Shown here: positions 39,671-46,493 of the stretch, piece after piece
Layout of the letters: each line of letters starts with the position of its first letter
Numbering within the stretch: position 1 is the stretch's first letter
From: a virus
Strand: one strand, 5' to 3'
DNA length: 64,000 nucleotides
Virus record (IMG/VR): IMGVR_UViG_3300037541_000632
Location: 1 to 64,000 of that record
Made by a program: the position numbers and the translations under genes
Notes under the pieces: model-generated
The model's input: the letters and a program-made list of their open reading frames with translations, nothing else
Database searches by the model: none
What the model was told of the DNA's origin: nothing

Positions 39671-39819
39671 GGTTTGATGTCGAATTGGGCGACTAACTGA
39701 CCTGTTAACCTTTTGACAATACTGCCTATAATATCAGGATCTACCTTTCCAGGATGCGCGCGGGCAGCGCATAACACGCTGCCCGCGATAGCCCTACGAA
39801 GCGCTTGCTGATTCTTCAT
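39652..39819 (-). CDS. Small basic protein ending in a terminator hairpin
   Basis: 55 aa, MKNQQALRRAIAGSVLCAAR then PGKVDPDIIGSIVKRLTGQL. ATG at 39819 overlaps the upstream stop (ATGA). Its TAA sits in the loop of the terminator, so the last codons form half of the stem. No known family. Confidence 0.6.
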   Translation of the reverse strand: MKNQQALRRAIAGSVLCAARAHPGKVDPDIIGSIVKRLTGQLVAQFDIKPKTPAR

Positions 39820-40442
39820 GCTTGAATACGTTGCGCTGCAAGTTCAAAATCTGAACGAGCACATACAACGCTTTCCTCCAGTGCTTCCCGCAGCAGTGTC
39901 CAGCCTGCTGCGGCCTTTCCTGTTTTGTAATCCATGAAGGTCACACCATATGCGTGCGTGTACGCAATGGTTCCATCCATCTCATTGACGACACGCTCAT
40001 ATGAACGTCCCGACATAGTAGCAGGAAGGTCCTCCCAGACCGAAAGAACAGCAATCTTTTTGATAAGATTACGTACAATATCTCTGTCAGTATCTGACAA
40101 GGAGATTTCCCACAGATTCCTGTAGGCTCTAGCTCCCAGTTGCTGGGCCTTGACTACCAGTTGTTGGTGCTCATCAGTGGCTGACATCTTGCGACGTGCA
40201 ATCACTTCATTAAGCTCCGTCGCTGCATCCTCGGCGTAATCTACCGAAGACATCGCCTGTTTGAAGATCTGCTGTTCTTTACCGCTCCCATGCTCAGGTA
40301 ACCAAGCATAGATTGCTCTTACTCTTTGGACGCTCTTATGTGCATCCATATCTGTCAAAATCTGACAGATTCTATTTCCAGTCTCCTGCCCTTCGTATGT
40401 CAAGGACAGGAGACTTTCAGTGTGGTGGTGTTGTATTTTCAT
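39816..40442 (-). CDS. Hypothetical helical protein
   Basis: 208 aa, mostly helical (QLGARAYRNLWEISLSDTDR). No motif I recognise. It is preceded at a short distance by the promoter-like motif at 40461-40485. Confidence 0.55.
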   Translation of the reverse strand: MKIQHHHTESLLSLTYEGQETGNRICQILTDMDAHKSVQRVRAIYAWLPEHGSGKEQQIFKQAMSSVDYAEDAATELNEVIARRKMSATDEHQQLVVKAQQLGARAYRNLWEISLSDTDRDIVRNLIKKIAVLSVWEDLPATMSGRSYERVVNEMDGTIAYTHAYGVTFMDYKTGKAAAGWTLLREALEESVVCARSDFELAAQRIQA

Positions 40443-40460
40443 GATAAATAGCGTGCTCCG

Positions 40461-40485
40461 CTACAAATCTATATAACACAACAGC
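40461..40485 (-). promoter_or_regulatory. Promoter-like motif, copy 1
   Basis: Plus-strand text ctacaaatctatataacaca matches three other intergenic sites. On the minus strand it reads TGTTATATAGATTTGTAG, containing TAGATTTG, which fits the Bacteroidota -7 consensus TAnnTTTG. It lies ~20 nt upstream of the 40442 start. Confidence 0.5.
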
Positions 40486-40495
40486 ACCTTTTATA

Positions 40496-41068
40496 TCAAG
40501 GCATACAGAGAGACTTAACCATATCCACTTTATCCGGGGAAAGGTTGAACTGCCCTACATACTGATTAATAGGTAGTTTAGATTTAATTAAACTCTTATA
40601 ACGTGGCACGTTACCTTTCGGTAATTTCACTTCCTTATCAGGAGTATGATTGGTTGTAGAAAGCGCCTGTACATTTTTAATAATCACAGTCTGAATATCT
40701 CCTGATTCAAATTCAGATTGGTAAAAATGCATACCACCCTGTTTGACTGTAGGATTCTTAAACTGCATTTCCTTAACAGGCTTATCGTCGCTCATGCTTT
40801 TGGTAAAGCTATCAAGCTGCTCTGTAACAGCAGTAGCCCACTCAGTAATATCAGCATCTGCAGGTCTCAATTCACTCATGAAGAACTCAGTTTCTTTATT
40901 GAGTTTTTCATGACTGGTCTTAATCAGATTTTTATATCCATCATCAGGTAGTAAAAGAACTACATAATCTTTTACTGAACCATCTGAACTTTTATAACCT
41001 TTCAACATTAGCGTTCTATCTCCAGCTAATGCTTTTTCAATTTCAGTTTTAATTTCGTCTGTTGTCAT
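40496..41068 (-). CDS. Hypothetical protein
   Basis: 190 aa. The N-terminus (LMLKGYKSSDGSVKDYVVLL followed by LPDDGYKNLI) and a C-terminal basic segment resemble a large-phage family of unknown function; no enzymatic motif. Confidence 0.5.
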   Translation of the reverse strand: MTTDEIKTEIEKALAGDRTLMLKGYKSSDGSVKDYVVLLLPDDGYKNLIKTSHEKLNKETEFFMSELRPADADITEWATAVTEQLDSFTKSMSDDKPVKEMQFKNPTVKQGGMHFYQSEFESGDIQTVIIKNVQALSTTNHTPDKEVKLPKGNVPRYKSLIKSKLPINQYVGQFNLSPDKVDMVKSLCMP

Positions 41069-41092
41069 GGTGTTTGGGATTTAATAGCTAAA

Positions 41093-41127
41093 TAAAAAGG
41101 GCTACCACACTTAAGTGTGGTAGCCCT
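41093..41127 (-). terminator. Intrinsic terminator
   Basis: 13-bp stem agggctaccacac / gtgtggtagccct with TTAA loop, followed on the minus strand by TTTTTA. It ends the transcript of the 94-codon gene. Confidence 0.85.
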
Positions 41128-41148
41128 CAGATTTACTGACTTGCGTTA

Positions 41149-41433
41149 TTACGCGTCAACCGTTTCAGCGGTGTCCGTAGTGTCAGCAGTGTGAACTTGC
41201 GCCAAGACTTTGTTACCGTCAGTCTTCTTGTGGTGCAAATCAAAGCCATGCTTTTCAGCGTGTGCTTTGACAGTATTCACTTCCAATGCTTCGATCTCAA
41301 AGGAGTCTCCATGTGTAAGCGAACCAAAGAATTCGTCCCACAGGCTCTTACGAGGCTTGGTGCGAACGCGTTTGATGTTGGCTTCAAGTGGCTCAAGTCC
41401 CTTGATAATTTCAGGCAGTTCTTTTCTCTTCAT
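41149..41433 (-). CDS. Hypothetical small protein
   Basis: 94 aa, basic N-terminus (IKRVRTKPRKSLWDEFFGSL), Thr/Ala-rich C-terminus (HTADTTDTAETVDA). No family recognised. Complete transcription unit with its own terminator. Confidence 0.5.
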   Translation of the reverse strand: MKRKELPEIIKGLEPLEANIKRVRTKPRKSLWDEFFGSLTHGDSFEIEALEVNTVKAHAEKHGFDLHHKKTDGNKVLAQVHTADTTDTAETVDA

Positions 41434-41546
41434 ATCTATTATGTGGTTTGTGGTTATTTATATTCTGGATTTGGCTCACACCGCTTCCAGGAATAATTTA
41501 ATGATGCCGAGATTTCTAAAGTAAGCAAGAAGAAAAAATCAAATTT

Positions 41547-41756
41547 TCAATTTTCAGTAGCTAAAGCAATGTCAGCAGGTTCAAAGTATTTATGCGCTTT
41601 ATCATCCATAGCGTAGAATTCACTATTGATAACTGTAACGTCGCGGCGAACAGAACCGTCTTTCAAAATAAAAGTCACCGGGCGGTAGACTTCTTTGACT
41701 GCAGGAAAGTTCTGAATGGATTCCACTATTTCACGAGGCAAACAAAAGTATCGCAT
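41547..41756 (-). CDS. Hypothetical small protein
   Basis: 69 aa, beta-rich (VYRPVTFILKDGSVRRDVTV). Three nt from the upstream gene. No family recognised. Confidence 0.5.
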   Translation of the reverse strand: MRYFCLPREIVESIQNFPAVKEVYRPVTFILKDGSVRRDVTVINSEFYAMDDKAHKYFEPADIALATEN

Positions 41757-41759
41757 ACA

Positions 41760-42026
41760 TTATTTCTTAGCTAGTGCAGCGACTGGGAATTTAAAAGACA
41801 CAGTTGCTACCCCGGCTTTACTTTTAACTTTAACATCCGAGAACTCGAGGCCTTTAGCAAAGGCATCATTAATATTCTCGATAAGTCTAATACCAATTTC
41901 TTGGCGCTTATCAGGATCTTTGAGGTCAATGGCCAGTTGCGCCAATGTAAAATCGACAGCATTCAGCTGGTTAAAAATTGCCTCAACTTCAGGTACTTTG
42001 GTCGTGGAGTCTGTTTCGTCTGACAT
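41760..42026 (-). CDS. Hypothetical small protein
   Basis: 88 aa, N-terminal helix (AIFNQLNAVDFTLAQLAIDL) and a beta-strand C-terminus (VKSKAGVATVSFKFPVAALA). No family recognised. Confidence 0.5.
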   Translation of the reverse strand: MSDETDSTTKVPEVEAIFNQLNAVDFTLAQLAIDLKDPDKRQEIGIRLIENINDAFAKGLEFSDVKVKSKAGVATVSFKFPVAALAKK

Positions 42027-42045
42027 GATTTATTTGATAGTTAAA

Positions 42046-42074
42046 GAAATAACACGCACTATGTGTGTTATTTC
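42046..42074 (-). terminator. Hairpin downstream of tRNA-Leu
   Basis: Imperfect inverted repeat gaaataacac / gtgtgttatttc immediately 3' of the tRNA on the minus strand, followed by TTT. Likely a terminator or processing hairpin. Confidence 0.5.
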
Positions 42075-42077
42075 GAG

Positions 42078-42170
42078 TGGTAGCCCAGGCCGGACTCGAA
42101 CCGGCAGTGTTTACCTCTTGGGTATCAGATTTTAAATCTGATGCGTTTCAACCAATTTCGCCACTGGGCC
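42078..42170 (-). tRNA. tRNA-Leu (TAA)
   Basis: Class II tRNA with long variable arm. Acceptor GGCCCAG/CTGGGCT, anticodon stem TCAGA/TCTGA with loop TTTAAAA, T loop TTCGAGT, discriminator A and encoded CCA (42078-42080). Confidence 0.93.
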
Positions 42171-42177
42171 GTTATTA

Positions 42178-42453
42178 TTACAGTTTACCAAACTGGCTTA
42201 CTTTTACTTTGCTCACAAAGACTTTGAGATCGTGTGGTAGATCGACCTCATCGATGTCTTTGACTGCATCGTAAATTGTTTCCAGATACTTCTCTTTATC
42301 GACAGCCTCCTCATATGCAAGTGCATATTTTGAAATACTGTCGAAAATTTCTTGCTGCGTAGGCTGCCTAGTCAGGAGGGACATAACCACCATAATAAGC
42401 ATTGGCAGATTAATCAGAACGCAGAGGTGTGCGAATTTAGCTTTTGGTGACAT
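42178..42453 (-). CDS. Small protein with N-terminal membrane helix
   Basis: 91 aa. Hydrophobic segment HLCVLINLPMLIMVVMSLL, then a soluble helical domain. It starts one nt after the upstream coiled-coil gene. No family recognised. Confidence 0.5.
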   Translation of the reverse strand: MSPKAKFAHLCVLINLPMLIMVVMSLLTRQPTQQEIFDSISKYALAYEEAVDKEKYLETIYDAVKDIDEVDLPHDLKVFVSKVKVSQFGKL

Positions 42454-42454
42454 A

Positions 42455-42661
42455 TTAACTGTGCATTAATTCTTGTTTTGCTTTGGTATAATCTAGAACA
42501 TCTTTTTCTAGACTTTCAATATGCTGCGTCCAGAACTTTTGATTGTCTTCATTCTGTTCGCCTTCTTTCCACCATTTTTTCCAAAGATCTATTTTTTGCT
42601 TAATCGCTTCAATTTTATCTTCGATTGCTACTGCAGCTAATACTATAGTTTTGCTAGTCAT
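42455..42661 (-). CDS. Small coiled-coil protein
   Basis: 68 aa, charged and helical (AVAIEDKIEAIKQKIDLWKK). It starts just 3' of the large structured RNA and may be transcribed with it. Confidence 0.5.
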   Translation of the reverse strand: MTSKTIVLAAVAIEDKIEAIKQKIDLWKKWWKEGEQNEDNQKFWTQHIESLEKDVLDYTKAKQELMHS

Positions 42662-42675
42662 GTTGTTGGTTTAAG

Positions 42676-43226
42676 TTGTGGGCGCGGCAGGAATCGAACC
42701 TGCCGCGCCCGTGGAATCCCAGCTAGGGTAAGTCTCAGGATTTCTCCCTTGATCGAGGCATGGAGCCTCTTGTCCCCTAGCCGAGAAAATTGTTTGCCTA
42801 TCGCTGCAAGAGTCCCCGGATAAGGTCCGAAGCGTATACTCTCTTGCACTTCTACCGCATGTCGGCCCAGAGGGCTACGCTCGTCATGATATCGGTATCC
42901 GCCAGTACAGACACGATAGGCAAATTGGTCGGCCCAGAGGGATTCGAACCCCCAACCAAAGAATTATGAGTTCTCTGCTCTAACCATTGAGCTATAGGCC
43001 GGAAAATTAATTAGCAGTGCAGCTTCTTATCCATCAACGATGTTCTATTAGATACTTACTAGCCTTGCAATCTCCACCGTAAAACGGAGGCAGTCTTCCC
43101 GGCATCGCTTTCTCGCTGCATTTTATTGTGATGAACTGCTAAAATTAATTTGTGTGGTACTACTGGTTACGGCTCTGTTTCGTACTTCTCCACGGCTAAT
43201 ATTATGGACGCACACAAAAATTGTTT
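42676..43226 (-). ncRNA. Large ornate structured RNA enclosing tRNA-Met (GOLLD/ROOL-like candidate)
   Basis: About 550 nt without a convincing CDS but dense in pairing on the minus strand. Domain B: 43149-43156 with 43211-43218. Domain A: 43136-43140 with 43013-43017, and 43115-43120 with 43018-43023. A crossing helix (UUCAUCA 43135-43129 with UGAUGGA 43036-43030) makes a pseudoknot, and GCGAUG/CAUCGU lies inside. tRNA-Met follows. Domain C: 11-bp helix 42914-42924 with 42793-42803, GCAAGAG/CUCUUGC (42806-42812 with 42841-42847), 42722-42728 with 42775-42781, a 5-bp hairpin 42755-42769, a GGA-GAAA-UCC GNRA hairpin, and a 12-bp T-loop minihelix (42680-42710). Phage origin, size and tRNA association recall GOLLD and ROOL RNAs; class membership is a hypothesis. 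Confidence 0.7.
42926..43001 (-). tRNA. tRNA-Met (CAT), embedded in the ornate RNA
   Basis: Acceptor CGGCCTA/TGGGCCG, D stem GCTC/GAGC, anticodon stem GAGAA/TTCTT with loop CTCATAA, T loop TTCGAAT, discriminator A and encoded CCA (42926-42928). CAT could also be tRNA-Ile2 if lysidine-modified. It lies between domains A and C of the structured RNA. Confidence 0.9.
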
Positions 43227-43238
43227 ATGTCAAAGAAC

Positions 43239-43313
43239 TGGTACCCGGTGAGGGAATCGAACCCCCATTGAAGCTTTAGAAGAGCTCTGTCCTATCCATT
43301 AAACGAACCGGGC
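43239..43313 (-). tRNA. tRNA-Arg (TCT)
   Basis: Acceptor GCCCGGT/ACCGGGT, anticodon stem GAGCT/AGCTT with loop CTTCTAA, T loop TTCGATT, discriminator A and encoded CCA (43239-43241). It reads AGA/AGG. It sits 13 nt upstream of the structured RNA. Confidence 0.93.
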
Positions 43314-43378
43314 GAAAAGGATTCCATGCATTAACCAACTTCACTCTAAGCGCAAGAGTTAATTTGATAAATACATGT

Positions 43379-43418
43379 CAACCTCACTCGAGGTTGAAGG
43401 ACGCAAACGATACGTCCT
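43379..43418 (+). promoter_or_regulatory. Two tandem hairpins before the HNH gene
   Basis: CAACCTC-actc-GAGGTTG (43379-43396) followed directly by AGGACG-caaacgata-CGTCCT (43398-43418). They lie in the 5' leader of the HNH gene and could control its expression or form part of a mobile element end. Confidence 0.5.
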
Positions 43419-43460
43419 GAAGATGTCTTGCCGCATACACCATGTGTACTATATTACCCT

Positions 43461-43817
43461 ATGCCTTCACCCTCGTCTTCAAAAAGAAATAGAGTAATGC
43501 GTCTGGCAAGAAAATACAACCTCGTAAAAAAAGCCGGAGGTCAATGTGTGATATGCGGGTACAAAAAAAATTTATCTAGTTTGGCTTTTCATCATATATA
43601 TGAAAAAAAAACAAGGTTGTCTGGAAATCATTTAATTAAAATGTCTTTGCGTGGAGCAGAAGAAGAACTCAATCAATGCGTTTTAGTATGTCATAACTGC
43701 CACAGCGAAATTCATAATCCTGAAATCTCGCTAAAAAAGATTGCTAAAATGTGTAAACTTATTGATGAAAATAAATTAACACATAATCAAGCATACAAGC
43801 AGTTCTTCGACAGTTAA
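43461..43817 (+). CDS. HNH endonuclease
   Basis: 118 aa from ATG 43461. CVICGYKKNLSSLAFHHIYE and QCVLVCHNCHSEIHNPE give the HNH ββα-metal core with two CxxC zinc pairs. Basic N-terminus (SSSKRNRVMRLARKYNLVKK) suits DNA binding. It is a free-standing plus-strand gene in a minus-strand neighbourhood, typical of a homing endonuclease invasion next to an RNA gene cluster. It ends in a terminator hairpin. Confidence 0.85.
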   Translation: MPSPSSSKRNRVMRLARKYNLVKKAGGQCVICGYKKNLSSLAFHHIYEKKTRLSGNHLIKMSLRGAEEELNQCVLVCHNCHSEIHNPEISLKKIAKMCKLIDENKLTHNQAYKQFFDS

Positions 43818-43831
43818 GGAAAAAGAAAGTT

Positions 43832-43864
43832 AGACCCGCGTCGTGATGGCTACGACGCGGGTCT
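43832..43864 (+). terminator. Hairpin terminator after the HNH gene
   Basis: 13-bp stem agacccgcgtcgt / acgacgcgggtct with 7-nt loop, 15 nt after the stop codon. On the minus strand it is followed by a T-rich stretch (AACTTTCTTTTTCC), so it may act in both directions. Confidence 0.7.
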
Positions 43865-43918
43865 TGGTGCCATGAACCAAACAACAACACATGTGCCACC
43901 AGTGCTGTTGTTATCCCT

Positions 43919-44125
43919 TTACAGGGATATACTAGGCAGAGGATTGCCTAGCGCATTTTTAACCTGACTGCCCAGGTTTATTCCGTGCAAGCACGGCTGC
44001 CTAGCACGATGCGTGCCCAGCATTTGTATTTCCTGCAGAGTCTCATCTCCGGGATTACGGCTCATGATATATTCCCGAGCTGCCAATATACCTACAATGC
44101 GTGGGTGATTATTGATGTGTGTCAT
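43919..44125 (-). CDS. Hypothetical small protein
   Basis: 68 aa, ATG at 44125 after an A-rich leader. VGILAAREYIMSRNPGDETL is the most protein-like part. No family recognised. A promoter-like motif lies ~75 nt upstream. Confidence 0.45.
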   Translation of the reverse strand: MTHINNHPRIVGILAAREYIMSRNPGDETLQEIQMLGTHRARQPCLHGINLGSQVKNALGNPLPSISL

Positions 44126-44197
44126 ATTATTATTATTCTATTTGTTTTTGTTTTATACCCATAAAGTATAGGTATTTGTGTAACAGATATTACTATC

Positions 44198-44226
44198 CGT
44201 ACAAATTTATATAACACAATAACAAG
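44198..44226 (-). promoter_or_regulatory. Promoter-like motif, copy 2
   Basis: Plus-strand acaaatttatataacacaat. Minus-strand TGTTATATAAATTTGTAC contains TAAATTTG. It is preceded on the minus strand by the inverted repeat CAATAAC-acttg-TTATTG, a feature shared with two other copies. Confidence 0.55.
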
Positions 44227-44228
44227 TG

Positions 44229-44699
44229 TTATTGCGCCTTATATAGATCAACAACTGCTGCTACATCTTTAGCAGACTTCACCTGATGAATAAGAGCTCT
44301 GTATTTATACATGAACATCTTATTCTTTATTTTAAATATGTCAGTAAGGTGTCCTTTGGAATCTATCACAAAGGCATCTGAAGGAATTACATTCTCCTGT
44401 AACTCACTATCCCGGGTAATGACGAAGTCTGCAGAATACCTAATCTCGCGCACAGCTTTACCGTCTGGACCTTTAAACTTCTCCTGTAAAAGAAAATCCA
44501 CCTGCCTATGTATAGTCACACCTTCAGGTAAAAGTCTAGCCAACAACTTATATGTCTCTGCTTCCCATTTAGAATCAAAGACAATACCTTCGTATGTCCT
44601 TGCCTCTTTGGGAGAGACTTTATATCGCCCATACTTTGCACTCTTGTTTATCAGAGCCGCTAGATTAGCTGCGGATGTTTTGTTACGCGGTACACTCAT
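44229..44699 (-). CDS. DUF1064-type nuclease-like protein
   Basis: 156 aa. Features of the phage DUF1064 family are visible: FDSKWEAETYKLLARLL, IRYSADFVI, AFVIDSKGHLTDIFKIK and a KMFMYKY end. The D…D.K layout is nuclease-like (related to VRR-NUC/Holliday-junction type folds). It heads or joins the virion block, coupled by 4 nt. Confidence 0.7.
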   Translation of the reverse strand: MSVPRNKTSAANLAALINKSAKYGRYKVSPKEARTYEGIVFDSKWEAETYKLLARLLPEGVTIHRQVDFLLQEKFKGPDGKAVREIRYSADFVITRDSELQENVIPSDAFVIDSKGHLTDIFKIKNKMFMYKYRALIHQVKSAKDVAAVVDLYKAQ

Positions 44700-46048
44700 T
44701 TATTTTCTGCTGCTACTGCTTTTGCAGGAGTAACAGGAGTAGACATTGCTTGGTCAATCAAGTCATCATCTTCAGATAATTCATCAATTACATCAGGCGT
44801 AGCTCTACCCGTAGAAAAAGGTTTGCGATCATTAGTCTGCTTCTCTTCGCTAGAGTCAATGCTATCTTCTGAATTTAAATCTTCATTCTGTTCGATGTCA
44901 TCTTCTTCAGAAGTATGTTCCCCCTGGCCTTTCATTTTATTGACTAGTGCCAGAATATCTTCAAGAGACATTTCATTGGCTTCTTTACTAATAACAAAAC
45001 CATCATTAAGTTTACCTACCATTTCAAATCTATTCATCGCACCAATGGTGCCTGCGATTTTAATAAGAGTGTCTAAACATTCCTCATTTTGCAAGCTAGC
45101 AATCTTGGTAAACCTAGGAGCCATATCGTTATACTCGGCAGCTGCGAGCAAAGCTACAACAGGATTTAATGACGCGCTTTTAACGCAGTAACTAATGGCA
45201 CACTGCTTCTGTATAGGCGTGATATTAATTTCTGATGCACCTTTAATGGTGTCCATAGCAGAATCAAAACCATACTCAAGAATGTGCGTTGCTAATTCCG
45301 GGCCTCTGCCTTGAGCAGTCGCATGCACAATATCTACTAACTCAGATTGTGCTGCGGACTTACTACCCATGCATAAATGAACAAGAAATTCTAAAGCATC
45401 ATCTGATTGCTCCACAGATGCTGATTTATTGTAAGCCGTATTTTCCTCTTCAGCTTCCTGTTCTTCTTTAGGATTCTTGCGAATGACAATACGCTTGGGC
45501 GCTGTGTTCTTTGGTTTCTTAACTCTAGGGAAAGTTTTATCCAAAGCTTTATTGGTTAAAGCACCAGCGGCAATAGCGCTAAGCAAAGTAAAAGCCACGG
45601 GAGAAGACCAGATTAATTCTCTTAAACCCATGGGCTCGCCTGCTGCCGCCGCATTCTTAGCCTGCGCTTCTTGTTGCGCATTTTCAATAAATGCTTGCTG
45701 CGCTTGATCCAATTGTTCTTGTAATTGTTTGCGTTTAACATTCTGATAAAGCTTTCTCACTAAAGCATAAGTACCAAGTGTAGAAAGTAAACCGCCGGTT
45801 AAAGCCATACCTCCAGCCGCTAAATCTATAGGACCTGAACTTTCGTTTTCGTTAGCAGACTTACCCACGTTAAGATAAAGCGTATCATCATCTTCTTTAT
45901 CTGTATCGTCAGGAACTTGCTGTTTAAGTGTATTGATATAATTAATCAATGAGGTGAGCAAAGCACCAGAACCACCAATAGCGGCACCGCCAATAAGGTA
46001 ATTTTTGATTAGTTCTTTACTGCGGGGAGTTAAGGCTATCTTTTCCAT
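44696..46048 (-). CDS. Putative virion protein with membrane segments
   Basis: 450 aa. Hydrophobic segments at ~18-40 (YLIGGAAIGGSGALLTSLIN), ~75-98 (AAGGMALTGGLLSTLGTYAL) and ~147-165, then a basic linker, a helical domain (~205-355) and an acidic low-complexity tail (TSEEDDIEQNEDLNSEDSID). Several KSA sites (GKSAN, NKSAS, SKSAA, VKSAS) flank the domains and may be processing sites. Function unknown; a structural or DNA-ejection role is likely from position. Confidence 0.6.
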   Translation of the reverse strand: MEKIALTPRSKELIKNYLIGGAAIGGSGALLTSLINYINTLKQQVPDDTDKEDDDTLYLNVGKSANENESSGPIDLAAGGMALTGGLLSTLGTYALVRKLYQNVKRKQLQEQLDQAQQAFIENAQQEAQAKNAAAAGEPMGLRELIWSSPVAFTLLSAIAAGALTNKALDKTFPRVKKPKNTAPKRIVIRKNPKEEQEAEEENTAYNKSASVEQSDDALEFLVHLCMGSKSAAQSELVDIVHATAQGRGPELATHILEYGFDSAMDTIKGASEINITPIQKQCAISYCVKSASLNPVVALLAAAEYNDMAPRFTKIASLQNEECLDTLIKIAGTIGAMNRFEMVGKLNDGFVISKEANEMSLEDILALVNKMKGQGEHTSEEDDIEQNEDLNSEDSIDSSEEKQTNDRKPFSTGRATPDVIDELSEDDDLIDQAMSTPVTPAKAVAAENK

Positions 46049-46049
46049 T

Positions 46050-46487
46050 TTAAGAAGTCGTAATGAGTTGTTTGTATTCTACTCTAAAGTATTCCAAAAG
46101 CATCAACCATTTTCCTTCATGGAAATTTTCCTTGCGACTTGCAAGAATAATTGAAGGGGCATCCTCAGGTTGTTGCTTGGAAAGTAAAGCATTTAGTTCT
46201 TTGAGCTTATCAGGATTAGCAGCATCAAAAACAGCTACAACAGGTCCTATTAATCTAGTAGATTGAGGGAAACGTTTATACTGATCTTCAAATGTAGGAG
46301 TGGCTATCCAAATTGTTTTTCCTTTAGGGTCTCTCTCTTCTTTAAAATCAGAGTCATCCACTTTATCTTTAGTAGTGACTTCTGGAGAAATAGAAGAAGG
46401 TTGAATTTTATTTGGATCAACCTTTACTCCAGACCCCGGGTCCATCATTTCTGCTAACATAACCGCCATCTCATCTGCTGTACTCAT
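46050..46487 (-). CDS. Hypothetical virion-block protein
   Basis: 145 aa. Disordered start (SSISPEVTTKDKVDDSDFKE), then a compact alpha/beta part (KTIWIATPTFEDQYKRFPQS, APSIILASRKENFHEGKWLM). One nt from the upstream neighbour. No family recognised. Confidence 0.55.
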   Translation of the reverse strand: MSTADEMAVMLAEMMDPGSGVKVDPNKIQPSSISPEVTTKDKVDDSDFKEERDPKGKTIWIATPTFEDQYKRFPQSTRLIGPVVAVFDAANPDKLKELNALLSKQQPEDAPSIILASRKENFHEGKWLMLLEYFRVEYKQLITTS

Positions 46488-46493
46488 AAATTA

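Noticed and set aside
42658-42849. A 63-codon minus-strand ORF in the tRNA region
   Set aside because: It lies wholly within strongly paired RNA, crosses the minihelix and has no family-like features; codons follow the stems.
42676-42930. tmRNA or group I intron
   Set aside because: No tmRNA tag reading frame ending near ALAA, no 5' acceptor half with the tmRNA consensus, and no ordered P/Q/R/S elements of a group I intron. Only the T-loop end and one GNRA hairpin resemble parts of these.
43375-43430. Hammerhead ribozyme
   Set aside because: A CTGAAGA string is present, but no correctly spaced GAAA core with the needed stems follows on either strand.
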